From positions 1 through 36,733 of the forward strand of contig JAKSOR010000011.1 of NCBI GenBank assembly GCA_024405515.1: a DNA stretch of 36,733 nt, given 5' to 3'. Source of the DNA: Clostridia bacterium. GTDB taxonomy: Bacteria; Bacillota; Clostridia; Christensenellales; CAG-917. The notes under the pieces were generated by a model. That model searched no databases and was not told the DNA's origin. It worked only from the letters and a program-made list of their open reading frames with translations. Every line of letters begins with the position of its first letter. Position 1 is the first letter of the stretch. The position numbers were made by a program, and so were the translations under genes. This document shows, piece by piece, positions 16,057 to 24,336 of this stretch.

Positions 16057-17059
16057 GACGGCGTCCTCCTTTGTCGAAGATAAGGAATAAGAAGAATGGT
16101 ACACCGAGTATTGCCATGATTACACCGACAGGGAGTTCGAACGGGGCAACAACCACTCGTGCAATGAGATCACATAAAAGTGTAAGTGCCGCACCGAATA
16201 GTGCTGTCAGGACCATTAAACGTGGATAGCTCTTGGTACCGATTAATTTTCTTACGATGTGAGGTGCAATAAGTCCGAGGAAACTCAGAAGTCCGGAAAG
16301 TGCAACTGCTCCGCCGGATAAGAGGGCGACAAAGAAGAGTGCAAAGAATCTGTAAAGCTTTACATTCATTCCTAGTGAAGTAGCCACATCATCACCGAGA
16401 GTAAGCATTCCGAGGTATCTTGACATAATCAGAACACCAATGAGTCCTACTGCAATAACAGGGCCTCCGAAAGACAGGGAAGTAAGGCTTACCTTTGACA
16501 ATGTTCCGAGCTGAAAAGCTACCCTGTCTGTCATAACATCAGGGTTTACGAGTACAATTGCATCTATTAAAGCTGCGAATAGGCGGGAAATGGCAATTCC
16601 GGCAAGTATCAGTTTATTACGTGATGCGCCGGAAAATCTGCCTATTGCATAGATAAGCATTGCGGATAAAAATGCTCCGAGGAAGGTCCCTATGGTCTGT
16701 CCGATAAGGGAACCACCGAACCATACTGAGAAGACAACTATGGCAAGTCCGGCACCTGAATTGATACCGATGATTCCAGGAGAGGCAAGGGAGTTATTCA
16801 GCATTGTCTGAAGAACAAGACCTGAGCATGCGAGCGCTGAACCGACAAGAATACAGGCAGCAGCTCTCGGAAGTCTTAAATTGACTACGATTATGTAATC
16901 TGATGAAGAAGGGTCTCCGAGTGCCCTGAATACATCACCGAGAGGAATTTTAACCGCACCGACTGCCATTGACACGAAAAAGAGCAGTACTGTTACAACA
17001 AGCAGTACCGGGCCAAGCCATGGGAATTTATACTTTTTATTCTTCGTATAAGATGCCAT
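16043..17059 (-). CDS. FecCD-type ABC importer, permease subunit
   Basis: 338 residues with about ten transmembrane helices. The family motif is clear: GGAVALSGLLSFLGLIAPHIVRKLIG, the FecCD coupling region, and LVLQTMLNNSLASPGIIGINSGAGL near residues 80-105. Forms the membrane channel for iron-siderophore, haem or cobalamin uptake with the adjacent binding protein and ATPase. Starts 23 bp inside the 3' end of the binding-protein gene. Confidence 0.93.
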   Translation of the reverse strand: MASYTKNKKYKFPWLGPVLLVVTVLLFFVSMAVGAVKIPLGDVFRALGDPSSSDYIIVVNLRLPRAAACILVGSALACSGLVLQTMLNNSLASPGIIGINSGAGLAIVVFSVWFGGSLIGQTIGTFLGAFLSAMLIYAIGRFSGASRNKLILAGIAISRLFAALIDAIVLVNPDVMTDRVAFQLGTLSKVSLTSLSFGGPVIAVGLIGVLIMSRYLGMLTLGDDVATSLGMNVKLYRFFALFFVALLSGGAVALSGLLSFLGLIAPHIVRKLIGTKSYPRLMVLTALFGAALTLLCDLIARVVVAPFELPVGVIMAILGVPFFLFLIFDKGGRRLARN

Positions 17060-18014
17060 ATAACCTTAAATAAGCCTCCGCCCATTTTTCGTTTGGTTTA
17101 TACTGGAAGAGATGTGCATCTTCCAGATGATTTTCATCATACAGATAAATTACTCTTCCTTCTTTTACTGCATCAAGTGATTTCCATGCAGGCTGGTTTA
17201 AAACATTGTTTTCAAGCCATTGCTTTGATTTTAAAACATTGTTTATTCCCATGAAGGTTATGAATATATAGTCCGGGTTCTTTTTTACGACTTCTTCCAT
17301 TGAGAATGTGAGATTGCCCATAGAGCCGTCTCCTGTGGCAACGTTTGAAGCACCGAGTTCTTTAAGCATTGTATCCACAAAGTGGTCTCCTGCAATTATG
17401 GTAGGAGTGGTGGTGGACCTTGTCCTTAAAAGAAGATAAGACGATTCTTTCCCGGACGGAACAAAGGATAAAAGTGAATCTATTGATGCTTTCACATCCT
17501 CTCCGTTTGTTTTATACAGATCAGGTCTTTCTGTAAGGGCAGTGAACTGCTTAAGCACATACAGATAATCTGAGAAATTTTCTATTTCGGCTCCGAAAGT
17601 TTTAATGCCGAATGATTTAAGGTCATCTATAACTGTTTTGTCGTGTTTAGTCGAATAGATTACCAGATCCGGATTAAGACTTACGATATATTCTTTGTTA
17701 GTGTAGTGGGTTTCTCCGATAACGGTTACGTTTTCAAGATTAAGTCCGTAGTCAAGATAATCTTCTGAAATTCCCACAATATCTCCGCCGGCAAGAAGCC
17801 ATATATCGGCTACGGTTGCCTGGAGTGCGACAACACGCTTCGGGGTCTCATCAAATGACACTGAGTACCCGGTGCTGTCCGTAATTCTGATTCTTCCTTC
17901 TGTTTCCTGCTTTGGTGAGCACGAAGAAAGAATGACAAGACAAAGGAAAACAACCATTAATAACGTGGCAGTAAGTACAAAGGTGAAGATGGATGATTTC
18001 CTTGTCATATTCAT
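17037..18014 (-). CDS. Substrate-binding lipoprotein of the FecCD-type importer
   Basis: About 325 residues. A long hydrophobic signal segment ends in a lipobox LVILSSC, giving a lipid-anchored extracellular protein. The body (TPKRVVALQATVADIWLLAGGDIVGIS ... LNPDLVIYS) is a TroA/FecB-like helical-backbone binding protein. Specificity (siderophore, haem or cobalamin) is not readable. The start is uncertain: ATG 18014 or 18008, both lacking a clear ribosome binding site, or GTG 18038, which lies inside a terminator-like hairpin. Iron or haem supply would suit the neighbouring sirohaem and Fe-S sulfite reductase, but that is only context. Confidence 0.87.
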   Translation of the reverse strand: MNMTRKSSIFTFVLTATLLMVVFLCLVILSSCSPKQETEGRIRITDSTGYSVSFDETPKRVVALQATVADIWLLAGGDIVGISEDYLDYGLNLENVTVIGETHYTNKEYIVSLNPDLVIYSTKHDKTVIDDLKSFGIKTFGAEIENFSDYLYVLKQFTALTERPDLYKTNGEDVKASIDSLLSFVPSGKESSYLLLRTRSTTTPTIIAGDHFVDTMLKELGASNVATGDGSMGNLTFSMEEVVKKNPDYIFITFMGINNVLKSKQWLENNVLNQPAWKSLDAVKEGRVIYLYDENHLEDAHLFQYKPNEKWAEAYLRLYGILYEE

Positions 18015-18016
18015 AG

Positions 18017-18046
18017 AAAAAAGGCGGACGGCTTTCACCGACCGCC
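18017..18046 (-). terminator. Terminator after asrC, overlapping the lipoprotein gene start
   Basis: On the minus strand GGCGG-T-CGG pairs with CCG-T-CCGCC around a 6-base loop, followed by six T (18017-18022). It begins 16 bp after the asrC stop and ends at the first candidate ATG of the importer gene. Confidence 0.8.
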
Positions 18047-18062
18047 TGTATTTTATAGAGGA

Positions 18063-19139
18063 TTATTTCTTTTCTTCAGTAGGACCAGCGTGATGATGTG
18101 TGCTGAGTTCCTTTACGTTATAGTTGCTTCTGTATTCTGTCTCATGCCAGTATACATCTTCTGCAACTAAGCACTCTGGGTTGAGTGTAACGCCATCGAG
18201 CATAAGTTCTTTGAATTTCTTATATCCTGCTCTGTCAATGAGGTGTCCGCCATGGAGATATTCCGGTTTGTAATCCATAACCCATGCAGAGAACTTCTGC
18301 CAGTTGGAAAGAACTGCGATAATTGTTTCTTCTGTTGCCCAGTTGAGGAACATCTTACCGGCTCTTGGTGTCTGACGGCCTGTTCTGCCACCGATGATGA
18401 CTTTGTAGAATTTTGTTGATTTTCTTGTCCATGCGGATGTCGGGCAGTGACGTGTACATTCACCACAACCTACGCAGCAGCATGGGTCTTTCTCGATTTT
18501 GCCTGTTGCTTCATTAAGCTGTAATACTCTTGTTGCATGGCTCTTACAGATTTTTGCACAGAGTCCGCATCCGATACAGCGTTCCGGATGGTATTCCATC
18601 TTTGCGCAACCGATGATACCGAAGTCACAGAAGTGTGCCTTGTTACAGTCATTCGGGCATCCTGAGATGTTTATCTTGATGTGATAATGGCTCGGGAAGA
18701 TTAATGGCTCAATCTTTCTTGCAAGTTCGAATGTGTTTACGTCTGCGCATACGCAGTGGTAGTCACCGATACATGCTGAAATGTTTCTTGCGCCGATTGT
18801 CGGATAACCGCTTTCTGGATCCCATTCTGCAGGTTCACCTGCGATAGAAGCCATATTAACTCCGCATTCTTCGATTTCAACTTCTTCAATATACTGTTTT
18901 AAATATTTGTTAACTGCTGGGATATCTTCGTATTTGATACGGCAGATATCGAATGTCTGACGTGTTCCGAAATGGAAGTTTCCGTCACCCCATGTTTTGG
19001 AAATGTGCTTTACGATATCGAGCATATCTGCATCTACCATACCGCCTGGGCATCTCATCTGGAGTAAGAATTCTCCTGGGACTTTAGACTCTCTGAAACA
19101 GTTTAATCTAACTTTCTTAATAAAAATATCGTGATTCAT
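18063..19139 (-). CDS. asrC: Anaerobic sulfite reductase subunit C (sirohaem / 4Fe-4S catalytic subunit)
   Basis: 358 residues. The sirohaem/[4Fe-4S] motif is intact: C123-X5-C129 and C161-X3-C165. It is followed by two ferredoxin-type clusters (C188, C191, C194, C198 and C222, C225, C228, C232). Catalyses the six-electron reduction of sulfite to sulfide in the cytoplasm with AsrA and AsrB. Last gene of the asr operon, 11 bp after asrB, then a terminator. The C-terminus ends in a His-rich stretch (STHHHAG) of unknown significance. Confidence 0.95.
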   Translation of the reverse strand: MNHDIFIKKVRLNCFRESKVPGEFLLQMRCPGGMVDADMLDIVKHISKTWGDGNFHFGTRQTFDICRIKYEDIPAVNKYLKQYIEEVEIEECGVNMASIAGEPAEWDPESGYPTIGARNISACIGDYHCVCADVNTFELARKIEPLIFPSHYHIKINISGCPNDCNKAHFCDFGIIGCAKMEYHPERCIGCGLCAKICKSHATRVLQLNEATGKIEKDPCCCVGCGECTRHCPTSAWTRKSTKFYKVIIGGRTGRQTPRAGKMFLNWATEETIIAVLSNWQKFSAWVMDYKPEYLHGGHLIDRAGYKKFKELMLDGVTLNPECLVAEDVYWHETEYRSNYNVKELSTHHHAGPTEEKK

Positions 19140-19150
19140 TGTTTACCTCC

Positions 19151-19942
19151 TTAGTCCACTAAGTTCTTAGCTGTTGTGTATGGGAATACAGGTCCGTCTA
19201 AGCATACATAGACTTCGTCGATACGGCAGTGACCGCATTTACCGACTGCACATGACATCTTTCTTTCGAATGACATCCAGATCTTCTTTTCATCAAATCC
19301 GCACTTTAAGAGTTCGAGACCGACAAACTTCATCATTACAGGAGGACCTACAACGATTACTGCATAATCTTCTCCCCAGTCTTTGAGTGGTAATTCTTTG
19401 ATAACTGTTGTTACCATTCCTTTTCTGAAACCTTCTTTCTCTTCATTGTCGAGACAGAATGTTGCATTGAATGATTTCTTCCAGTTTTCGAGGTCATTCT
19501 TGAAAAGAATGCTCTGTTCATTCTTGAATCCTGCAATTACGTTTACGCTCTTTGCGTAACCCGGTGTTTTGTATAAGTAGTTAAGTAAACTTCTTACAGG
19601 GGATACACCTGTGCCGCCTGCGATAACGACAACGTTTTTGCCCTTAAGTTCTTCTGTTGGCCAGCCGTTTCCGTATGGTCCTCTTAAGAAGAGAACGTCT
19701 CCTGCCTTCTTTTCGAAGATGCAGCTTGTAACCTTACCGACGTTTCTGATTGTGAATTCGAGCCATCCGTCTCCCTGTTCGGAAACTGAGATAGGTGCTT
19801 CACCGATCATCGGGATTGAGAGCTGTAAGAACTGTCCGTGATCCGGCTTGATATCATATTCAACTCTGAATGTGTATTCAAGTTCTGTTTCGTGCTTAAC
19901 ACTGAGTATTTTGCATGGTTTTGGTTGAATTGGGTTAAACAT
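19151..19942 (-). CDS. asrB: Anaerobic sulfite reductase subunit B (FAD/NAD reductase)
   Basis: 263 residues from ATG 19942, preceded by AAGGAGGCGG; an in-frame upstream ATG would overlap asrA and is rejected. FAD-binding beta barrel with GQFLQLSIP, glycine-rich nucleotide motif VIAGGTGVSPVRSLL, VVGPPVMMKFV, and a C-terminal 2Fe-2S motif CAVGKCGHCR with a later Cys in VYVCLDGP. Takes electrons from NADH and passes them through AsrA to AsrC. Confidence 0.95.
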   Translation of the reverse strand: MFNPIQPKPCKILSVKHETELEYTFRVEYDIKPDHGQFLQLSIPMIGEAPISVSEQGDGWLEFTIRNVGKVTSCIFEKKAGDVLFLRGPYGNGWPTEELKGKNVVVIAGGTGVSPVRSLLNYLYKTPGYAKSVNVIAGFKNEQSILFKNDLENWKKSFNATFCLDNEEKEGFRKGMVTTVIKELPLKDWGEDYAVIVVGPPVMMKFVGLELLKCGFDEKKIWMSFERKMSCAVGKCGHCRIDEVYVCLDGPVFPYTTAKNLVD

Positions 19943-19955
19943 AATTTCCGCCTCC

Positions 19956-20984
19956 TTACTTTTCTTTCTTGATCTCTTCAAGAGCTGCATTCATCTTCTT
20001 GAGAGTTTCTGTGATTGAAATGAGTTCCGGACAACGGTTGATACATCTTCCGCAGCCTACGCACATATCAGAATCTTTGAAACGTGCCTTGTAGTCATGG
20101 AATTTATGTAACATCTTGAAACGCATCTTGTCACCGGCTGTCTTTCTGTATGATCCGCCGCCTGCAACTGTTGTGAATCCGTCTACTTGGCAGGATGCTG
20201 AAACACGTCTTCTTTCACCGACTTCCTGGTTGTCTCCGTAGATGATGTCACGTGTTGTGAAGCAAGTACATGTTGAACATGCAATAGTACATGCTCCGCA
20301 TGAGATACATCTTCCGTTGAACTGTTCCCACATCGGGTGTGCTTTTAATTTGTTAAGAGTTTCTTTGTCCTCGATTACAGGGAGTGTGACCTTTGTGATG
20401 TTTTCTTTTACGAATTCAGGTTTGAAGTCACATGCTTTTCCGTCTTTTACGAGAGCTTCGAAAGCAGAATCCTTAGCATCAATTAAGATTGCATCATCTG
20501 TGAAACGGAATGCTGCATCATAATCATCTGTTGTGTTTGTTCCCATGCTTACGCAGAAACATGTGTCATCGTCTGCATTACATTCAAGAAGTGCATAATG
20601 AACACGTTCGCGCATTCTTTCGTAGTACATATCAATGAATCCGCCGTTTCCAGCATAGATTTTTGCCTGTACCTTCATGGCATTGATATCACAAGGACGT
20701 GCAAAAACGAGCATCGGCTTTGTTGAGCATTTGCTTTCTCTGTATTCATCCTCTGTGAAATAGAATAATGCCTGCTGAATAGGGGATAAGACTTCCTTCA
20801 TAGGGTATGTTGATTTCTCATTGTAAACACCCTCATCGAAAGAAGAGATCTTACCGTATTTGATAATGTCTGTTTCGGCATAACGGCCTGCATCCTTAAA
20901 ACGGATCGGAGCATAGATGTCAAATTTCTCCGAAAGTTTTGCAAATAAGCCGGCAGCTTCTTCTTTTGTAAACTTATAACTCAT
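19956..20984 (-). CDS. asrA: Anaerobic sulfite reductase subunit A (ferredoxin-like)
   Basis: 342 residues from ATG 20984 (AAGGAG upstream; an in-frame ATG 30 bp earlier has no such site). Two 4Fe-4S clusters near the C-terminal third: CISCGACTIAC then CTC, and CVGCGRCINRC. The N-terminal part (ARPCDINAMKVQ and the FCVSMGTNTTDDYDAAF region) matches AsrA/HydB-like electron-transfer subunits. Links AsrB to AsrC. Sits 13 bp before asrB and 22 bp after the small beta-rich gene. Confidence 0.95.
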   Translation of the reverse strand: MSYKFTKEEAAGLFAKLSEKFDIYAPIRFKDAGRYAETDIIKYGKISSFDEGVYNEKSTYPMKEVLSPIQQALFYFTEDEYRESKCSTKPMLVFARPCDINAMKVQAKIYAGNGGFIDMYYERMRERVHYALLECNADDDTCFCVSMGTNTTDDYDAAFRFTDDAILIDAKDSAFEALVKDGKACDFKPEFVKENITKVTLPVIEDKETLNKLKAHPMWEQFNGRCISCGACTIACSTCTCFTTRDIIYGDNQEVGERRRVSASCQVDGFTTVAGGGSYRKTAGDKMRFKMLHKFHDYKARFKDSDMCVGCGRCINRCPELISITETLKKMNAALEEIKKEK

Positions 20985-21006
20985 TTTGTTTCTCCTTATC
21001 GGGTTA

Positions 21007-21327
21007 TTATTCAACTACTTTGTAGCCTTCGTATGTTCCTGTCATCTTCATTGCTTTTGCTTCACCTGTACATGTACCGTCATCTTTGAAGTCTCCTTCG
21101 AGGTGGAAGCTGAATGGAATGATACCGAACTTGATGTTCATATCATAGGAAATGTGATGATCGTTAACAACACCGTTTGATACCTGGTATGTCTTGTTGT
21201 TGCCCTGATCAAAAACAGAACCTGTGAATGTTGAGTCTTCCTCATTTACTGTGAAGTCTGCTAATAACTTCATGTCACCGAGTGGTGAGTGTGCTGTAAT
21301 TTGCCATTTTCCTGTTAAAAAGTTCAT
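21007..21327 (-). CDS. Small beta-rich (calycin-like) protein leading the asr operon, unknown function
   Basis: 106 residues from ATG 21327 (GGAGG upstream). Alternating short strands such as LTGKWQITAHSPLG, SVFDQGNNKTYQVSNGVV, FSFHLEGDF and GTYEGYKVVE suggest a small antiparallel barrel of the calycin/lipocalin-like kind, usually a ligand-binding fold. No signal peptide and no Cys, so a soluble cytoplasmic protein. It is the first gene of the asr transcript, 22 bp before asrA, and is not a known Asr subunit. Confidence 0.75.
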   Translation of the reverse strand: MNFLTGKWQITAHSPLGDMKLLADFTVNEEDSTFTGSVFDQGNNKTYQVSNGVVNDHHISYDMNIKFGIIPFSFHLEGDFKDDGTCTGEAKAMKMTGTYEGYKVVE

Positions 21328-21397
21328 AATTACCTCCAATAATTTTCCTTTTTATTTTTCTTTGATTTTGTTTCCGTAAATCCAACGGACGTACACA

Positions 21398-21459
21398 ATA
21401 TGCGTGTATGTATGCACATATCTATTGAAAATTATACTACGCGCCCACAGCAAAGTAAA
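21398..21459 (-). promoter_or_regulatory. asr operon promoter and inverted repeat
   Basis: On the minus strand TTTACT (complement of 21454-21459) and TATAAT (complement of 21431-21436) are 17 bp apart. Just downstream, around the expected transcription start, is an imperfect inverted repeat at 21398-21421 (ATATG-G--TA / TA--C-CATAT), a candidate binding site for the divergent LysR regulator. Confidence 0.7.
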
Positions 21460-21516
21460 ATATCAATTTTTTTAACGGGTTTATTAGTAAATCCTTATAG
21501 TTATTGCTCAAATCTA

Positions 21517-21545
21517 TTGACATTTGCTTTAGTGTGTTTTAAAGT
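21517..21545 (+). promoter_or_regulatory. Promoter of the LysR-type regulator gene
   Basis: TTGACA (21517-21522) and TAAAGT (21540-21545) with a 17-bp spacer, 27 bp before the ATG. It diverges from the asr promoter, leaving about 60 bp between the two -35 boxes for regulator binding. Confidence 0.6.
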
Positions 21546-21571
21546 GAATTGTATAAAAAAGGGGAAATATC

Positions 21572-22462
21572 ATGACACCTAGAAGTTTGGAAATTTTAGT
21601 TGCAATCGTTGAGTGCGGTAATATGAGTAAGGCGGCAGCAAAACTCAATATCACACAGTCTTCGGTAAGCCAGGCCATCTCCGAAATCGAGAAGGAATAC
21701 GGAGTTCTTCTGTTTGACAGATTAAAGAGCGGACTCTATCTAACAGCCATAGGAAAAGAGGTCGTTGCCTATGCAAAAAATATCCTGAATCTTGAGACAG
21801 AAATGAAGAACACACTGATGCATGATTCAAGGAACACGAAGATAAGAATAGGCGGTTCGGTTACTATCGGATCAACACTTTTGAAAAAGATGGTAAAAGA
21901 GCTTACTGCTAACAATCAGTACTTTAACTACTCAGTTTTGATAGCTAATACCAAGTCTATTGAAGATAAGATCATTTCCAACGACCTTGATATAGGCTTT
22001 GTGGAAGGTGATATAACAAGCGATGATTTAAGGAGCGAAGTCATACTTGATGACAGACTCGTAATGGCATGTTCGCCTAACCACACATTTGCTTCAAGAA
22101 CCTCAATCACACTTAAGGAACTTGATGATATTCCGCTCGTTTTAAGGGAAGAGGGCAGTGGTACAAGAAGGCAGTTTTTAGAGCAGCTTGAGGCAGCCGG
22201 AATCCAGCCGAAAATCAGGTGGAGCTGCTGCAGTACAGACATAGTTCTGAAGGCGGTCAAGGAAAACCTCGGGGTCACAGTCATCTCCGGAAAACTGGTT
22301 GAGGAAGACGTCAAAAAGGGCGAACTCGCAATCTGTGACATTGCTGATGCCAATCTTACAAGATCTTTCAAACTTATTTATCATAAAGATAAATACTTTA
22401 CAAATTCAATGCGCAGGTTCGTTAAGGCCTGTTATGACTGCGAGAGGGATATAGACGAATAA
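21572..22462 (+). CDS. LysR-type transcriptional regulator (CysL/CysB-like)
   Basis: 296 residues. The N-terminal winged helix-turn-helix is textbook (SLEILVAIVECGNMSKAAAKLNITQSSVSQAISEIE...GVLLFDR), followed by a periplasmic-binding-like effector domain. Starts at ATG 21572 behind AAAAGGGG. It lies between the sulfite reductase operon and the xsc operon, divergent from the first and codirectional with the second, the usual position of a local activator. In other bacteria LysR proteins such as CysL control sulfite reductase genes; the effector here (sulfite, sulfonate or acetyl phosphate) is not known. Confidence 0.92.
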   Translation: MTPRSLEILVAIVECGNMSKAAAKLNITQSSVSQAISEIEKEYGVLLFDRLKSGLYLTAIGKEVVAYAKNILNLETEMKNTLMHDSRNTKIRIGGSVTIGSTLLKKMVKELTANNQYFNYSVLIANTKSIEDKIISNDLDIGFVEGDITSDDLRSEVILDDRLVMACSPNHTFASRTSITLKELDDIPLVLREEGSGTRRQFLEQLEAAGIQPKIRWSCCSTDIVLKAVKENLGVTVISGKLVEEDVKKGELAICDIADANLTRSFKLIYHKDKYFTNSMRRFVKACYDCERDIDE

Positions 22463-22485
22463 TCCCTACTGATCAGTGGACGTTT

Positions 22486-22512
22486 AGGCGGTGCTTATGC
22501 ATCGCCTTTATT
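22486..22512 (+). terminator. Terminator of the LysR gene
   Basis: AGGCGGTGC (22486-22494) pairs with GCATCGCCT (22499-22507) with one G-T pair around TTAT; a short T-rich tail follows. It separates the regulator from the gltS-xsc operon. Confidence 0.7.
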
Positions 22513-22529
22513 TGTATAGGCAAATACTA

Positions 22530-22583
22530 ATGAACCATATAAGTAAATTCATAATTTACTAAGCGCATACACGGGTGTATAAT
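22530..22583 (+). promoter_or_regulatory. Promoter and inverted repeats of the gltS-xsc operon
   Basis: TTTACT (22555-22560) and TATAAT (22578-22583) with 17-bp spacing, the same hexamers as the asr promoter. The -35 lies in a perfect inverted repeat AGTAAAT (22542-22548) / ATTTACT (22554-22560); an overlapping repeat ATGAA (22530-22534) / TTCAT (22548-22552) sits directly upstream, where LysR activators bind. Confidence 0.72.
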
Positions 22584-22611
22584 TTCCGTATTAGATTAGG
22601 AGGAAAAACCA

Positions 22612-24252
22612 ATGCTTACTACTTTACTAGCAGAAGAATCAGGCGCTTCTTTAATCGAACATTTTTACGGCGGCGGGGAAACAGGTTATCTTTCACTGAA
22701 CTTTGATGACCTCGGATACTGGTCATTCATTCTCTGTCTTACGGCTGTATTTGCTGTTCTTATTCTGGCAAACGCACTGATCAAACTTATCAAACCTTTG
22801 CAGAAAGCATTAGTTCCGAGCCCGGTTCTCGGAGGATTTATTTTACTTGCAATTCTTTCTATAGCGAAGGCATGCAACGGCGGTAAACCTATTTTTAACA
22901 CATTCGTATTTGAAGAAATCACATATCACTGTCTCGGATTAGGATTCATTGCAGTTGCTCTCAAGACAAAGGAAAAAATCAACAGCAAAAAAGCAAATAA
23001 GGCAATTTTCGACTCATCCCTCATCACGGTATCAACATACCTTATCCAGGGCGTAGTCGGACTTCTTATTTCCTTAATTTTCTTCTTCATTATGTCAAGC
23101 TGGCCTGCATCAGGTATGCTTGTTCCGATGGGCTTCGGTCAGGGACCTGGCCAGGCATATAACTGGGGAACAAACTACTCAATTATGACAGACAGTGCAT
23201 TCGGCGTATTTGAGAATGGTAAGGACTTCGGTCTTACAGTCGCAGCTCTCGGTTTCGTTGCAGCATCTGTCGGCGGTGTAATCTTCCTTAACCATGAAAG
23301 AAGAAAAGGCAACATTAAGTTCAACCTTTCACACGGTGATACAGATTCTGACCAGAACTTAAAAGTCAGCGATTTCACAGATCCTAACGAAATCCCGGCA
23401 AGCAAGACAATTGATAAATTATCTGTTCAGTTCGGTTTCATTCTTATCGCATATGCTATCTCATTCGGTATCATTTACGGAATCAGTAAGGCATGTGATG
23501 CAAGCGGTGTGAAATTCTTAATTAACACAGTAAAACCTTTATTCTGGGGATTCAACTTCATTATCGGTACAGCAGTTGCATCATTAATGAAGGTTATTCT
23601 CAAGAAACTCTCCAAAGCAGGAATCTGCAGAAAACAGTACACAAACAATTATCTTTTAGACAGAATTTCAGGTCTTGTATTCGACGTAATGGTTGTTGCA
23701 GCTATCGGTTCTATCAACCTCGATGCATTTGCAATTCCTAGATTCATTGCTCCGCTTCTTGTTATGTGTGTTCTCGCAGCAGCTGTTTCTTACTTCTATG
23801 TCAAACACGTTTGTAAGAAACTCTATGCTAAAGACGGTTACTGGGAAGAATCATTCCTCTGTATGTTCGGTATGCTCACAGGTACAGCAAGTACTGGTGT
23901 AATTCTCTTGAGAGAAATTGACCCTGACTTCAAGACACCTGCATGTAACAACATGGTATTCCAGACACTTTATTCACTCGTTCTCGGTGCACCTATCATG
24001 CTCTTAATGACATTCGTTGCAACAAACTGGCTGCAGCTTGGTCTCGGTATCGGAATCTTTGCTGTACTCTTTGTTGTCATGTATCTCCTTATCAGACGTG
24101 AGGATATTGCAATGGCAGTCAAGAAGAAAAAAGGTCTTGTTGTAGCAGCAGAGGGTGCTGACGGCGGCGAAGCAGAAATCACAGACGGCGGTGAAGTCAC
24201 AGAAGATGCAGGCGAGGCTGCAGATTCGGCAGACGACAGCGCAGAAGCATAA
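22612..24252 (+). CDS. GltS-type sodium-coupled symporter (ESS family), candidate sulfonate importer
   Basis: 546 residues, longer than typical GltS (about 400). About ten transmembrane helices in two inverted halves; family motifs GFGQGPGQAYNWGTNY and, in the second half, FGMLTGTASTGVILLREIDP are recognisable. The extra length is a central cytoplasmic loop (about residues 220-265) and an acidic Gly/Ala/Glu/Asp tail (about 505-546). GltS proteins take up glutamate with sodium. Placed as the first gene before xsc, with strong AGGAGG, it more likely imports the sulfonate substrate (a glutamate-like anion such as cysteate or sulfolactate); this is inference. Confidence 0.85.
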   Translation: MLTTLLAEESGASLIEHFYGGGETGYLSLNFDDLGYWSFILCLTAVFAVLILANALIKLIKPLQKALVPSPVLGGFILLAILSIAKACNGGKPIFNTFVFEEITYHCLGLGFIAVALKTKEKINSKKANKAIFDSSLITVSTYLIQGVVGLLISLIFFFIMSSWPASGMLVPMGFGQGPGQAYNWGTNYSIMTDSAFGVFENGKDFGLTVAALGFVAASVGGVIFLNHERRKGNIKFNLSHGDTDSDQNLKVSDFTDPNEIPASKTIDKLSVQFGFILIAYAISFGIIYGISKACDASGVKFLINTVKPLFWGFNFIIGTAVASLMKVILKKLSKAGICRKQYTNNYLLDRISGLVFDVMVVAAIGSINLDAFAIPRFIAPLLVMCVLAAAVSYFYVKHVCKKLYAKDGYWEESFLCMFGMLTGTASTGVILLREIDPDFKTPACNNMVFQTLYSLVLGAPIMLLMTFVATNWLQLGLGIGIFAVLFVVMYLLIRREDIAMAVKKKKGLVVAAEGADGGEAEITDGGEVTEDAGEAADSADDSAEA

Positions 24253-24336
24253 TCAAGTTAAGTACCTGCTTACAGCATGTTCATAATAAAAACAAAAACA
24301 AAATTAATAAATTTATTATTTTAGGAGGCATTAAAA

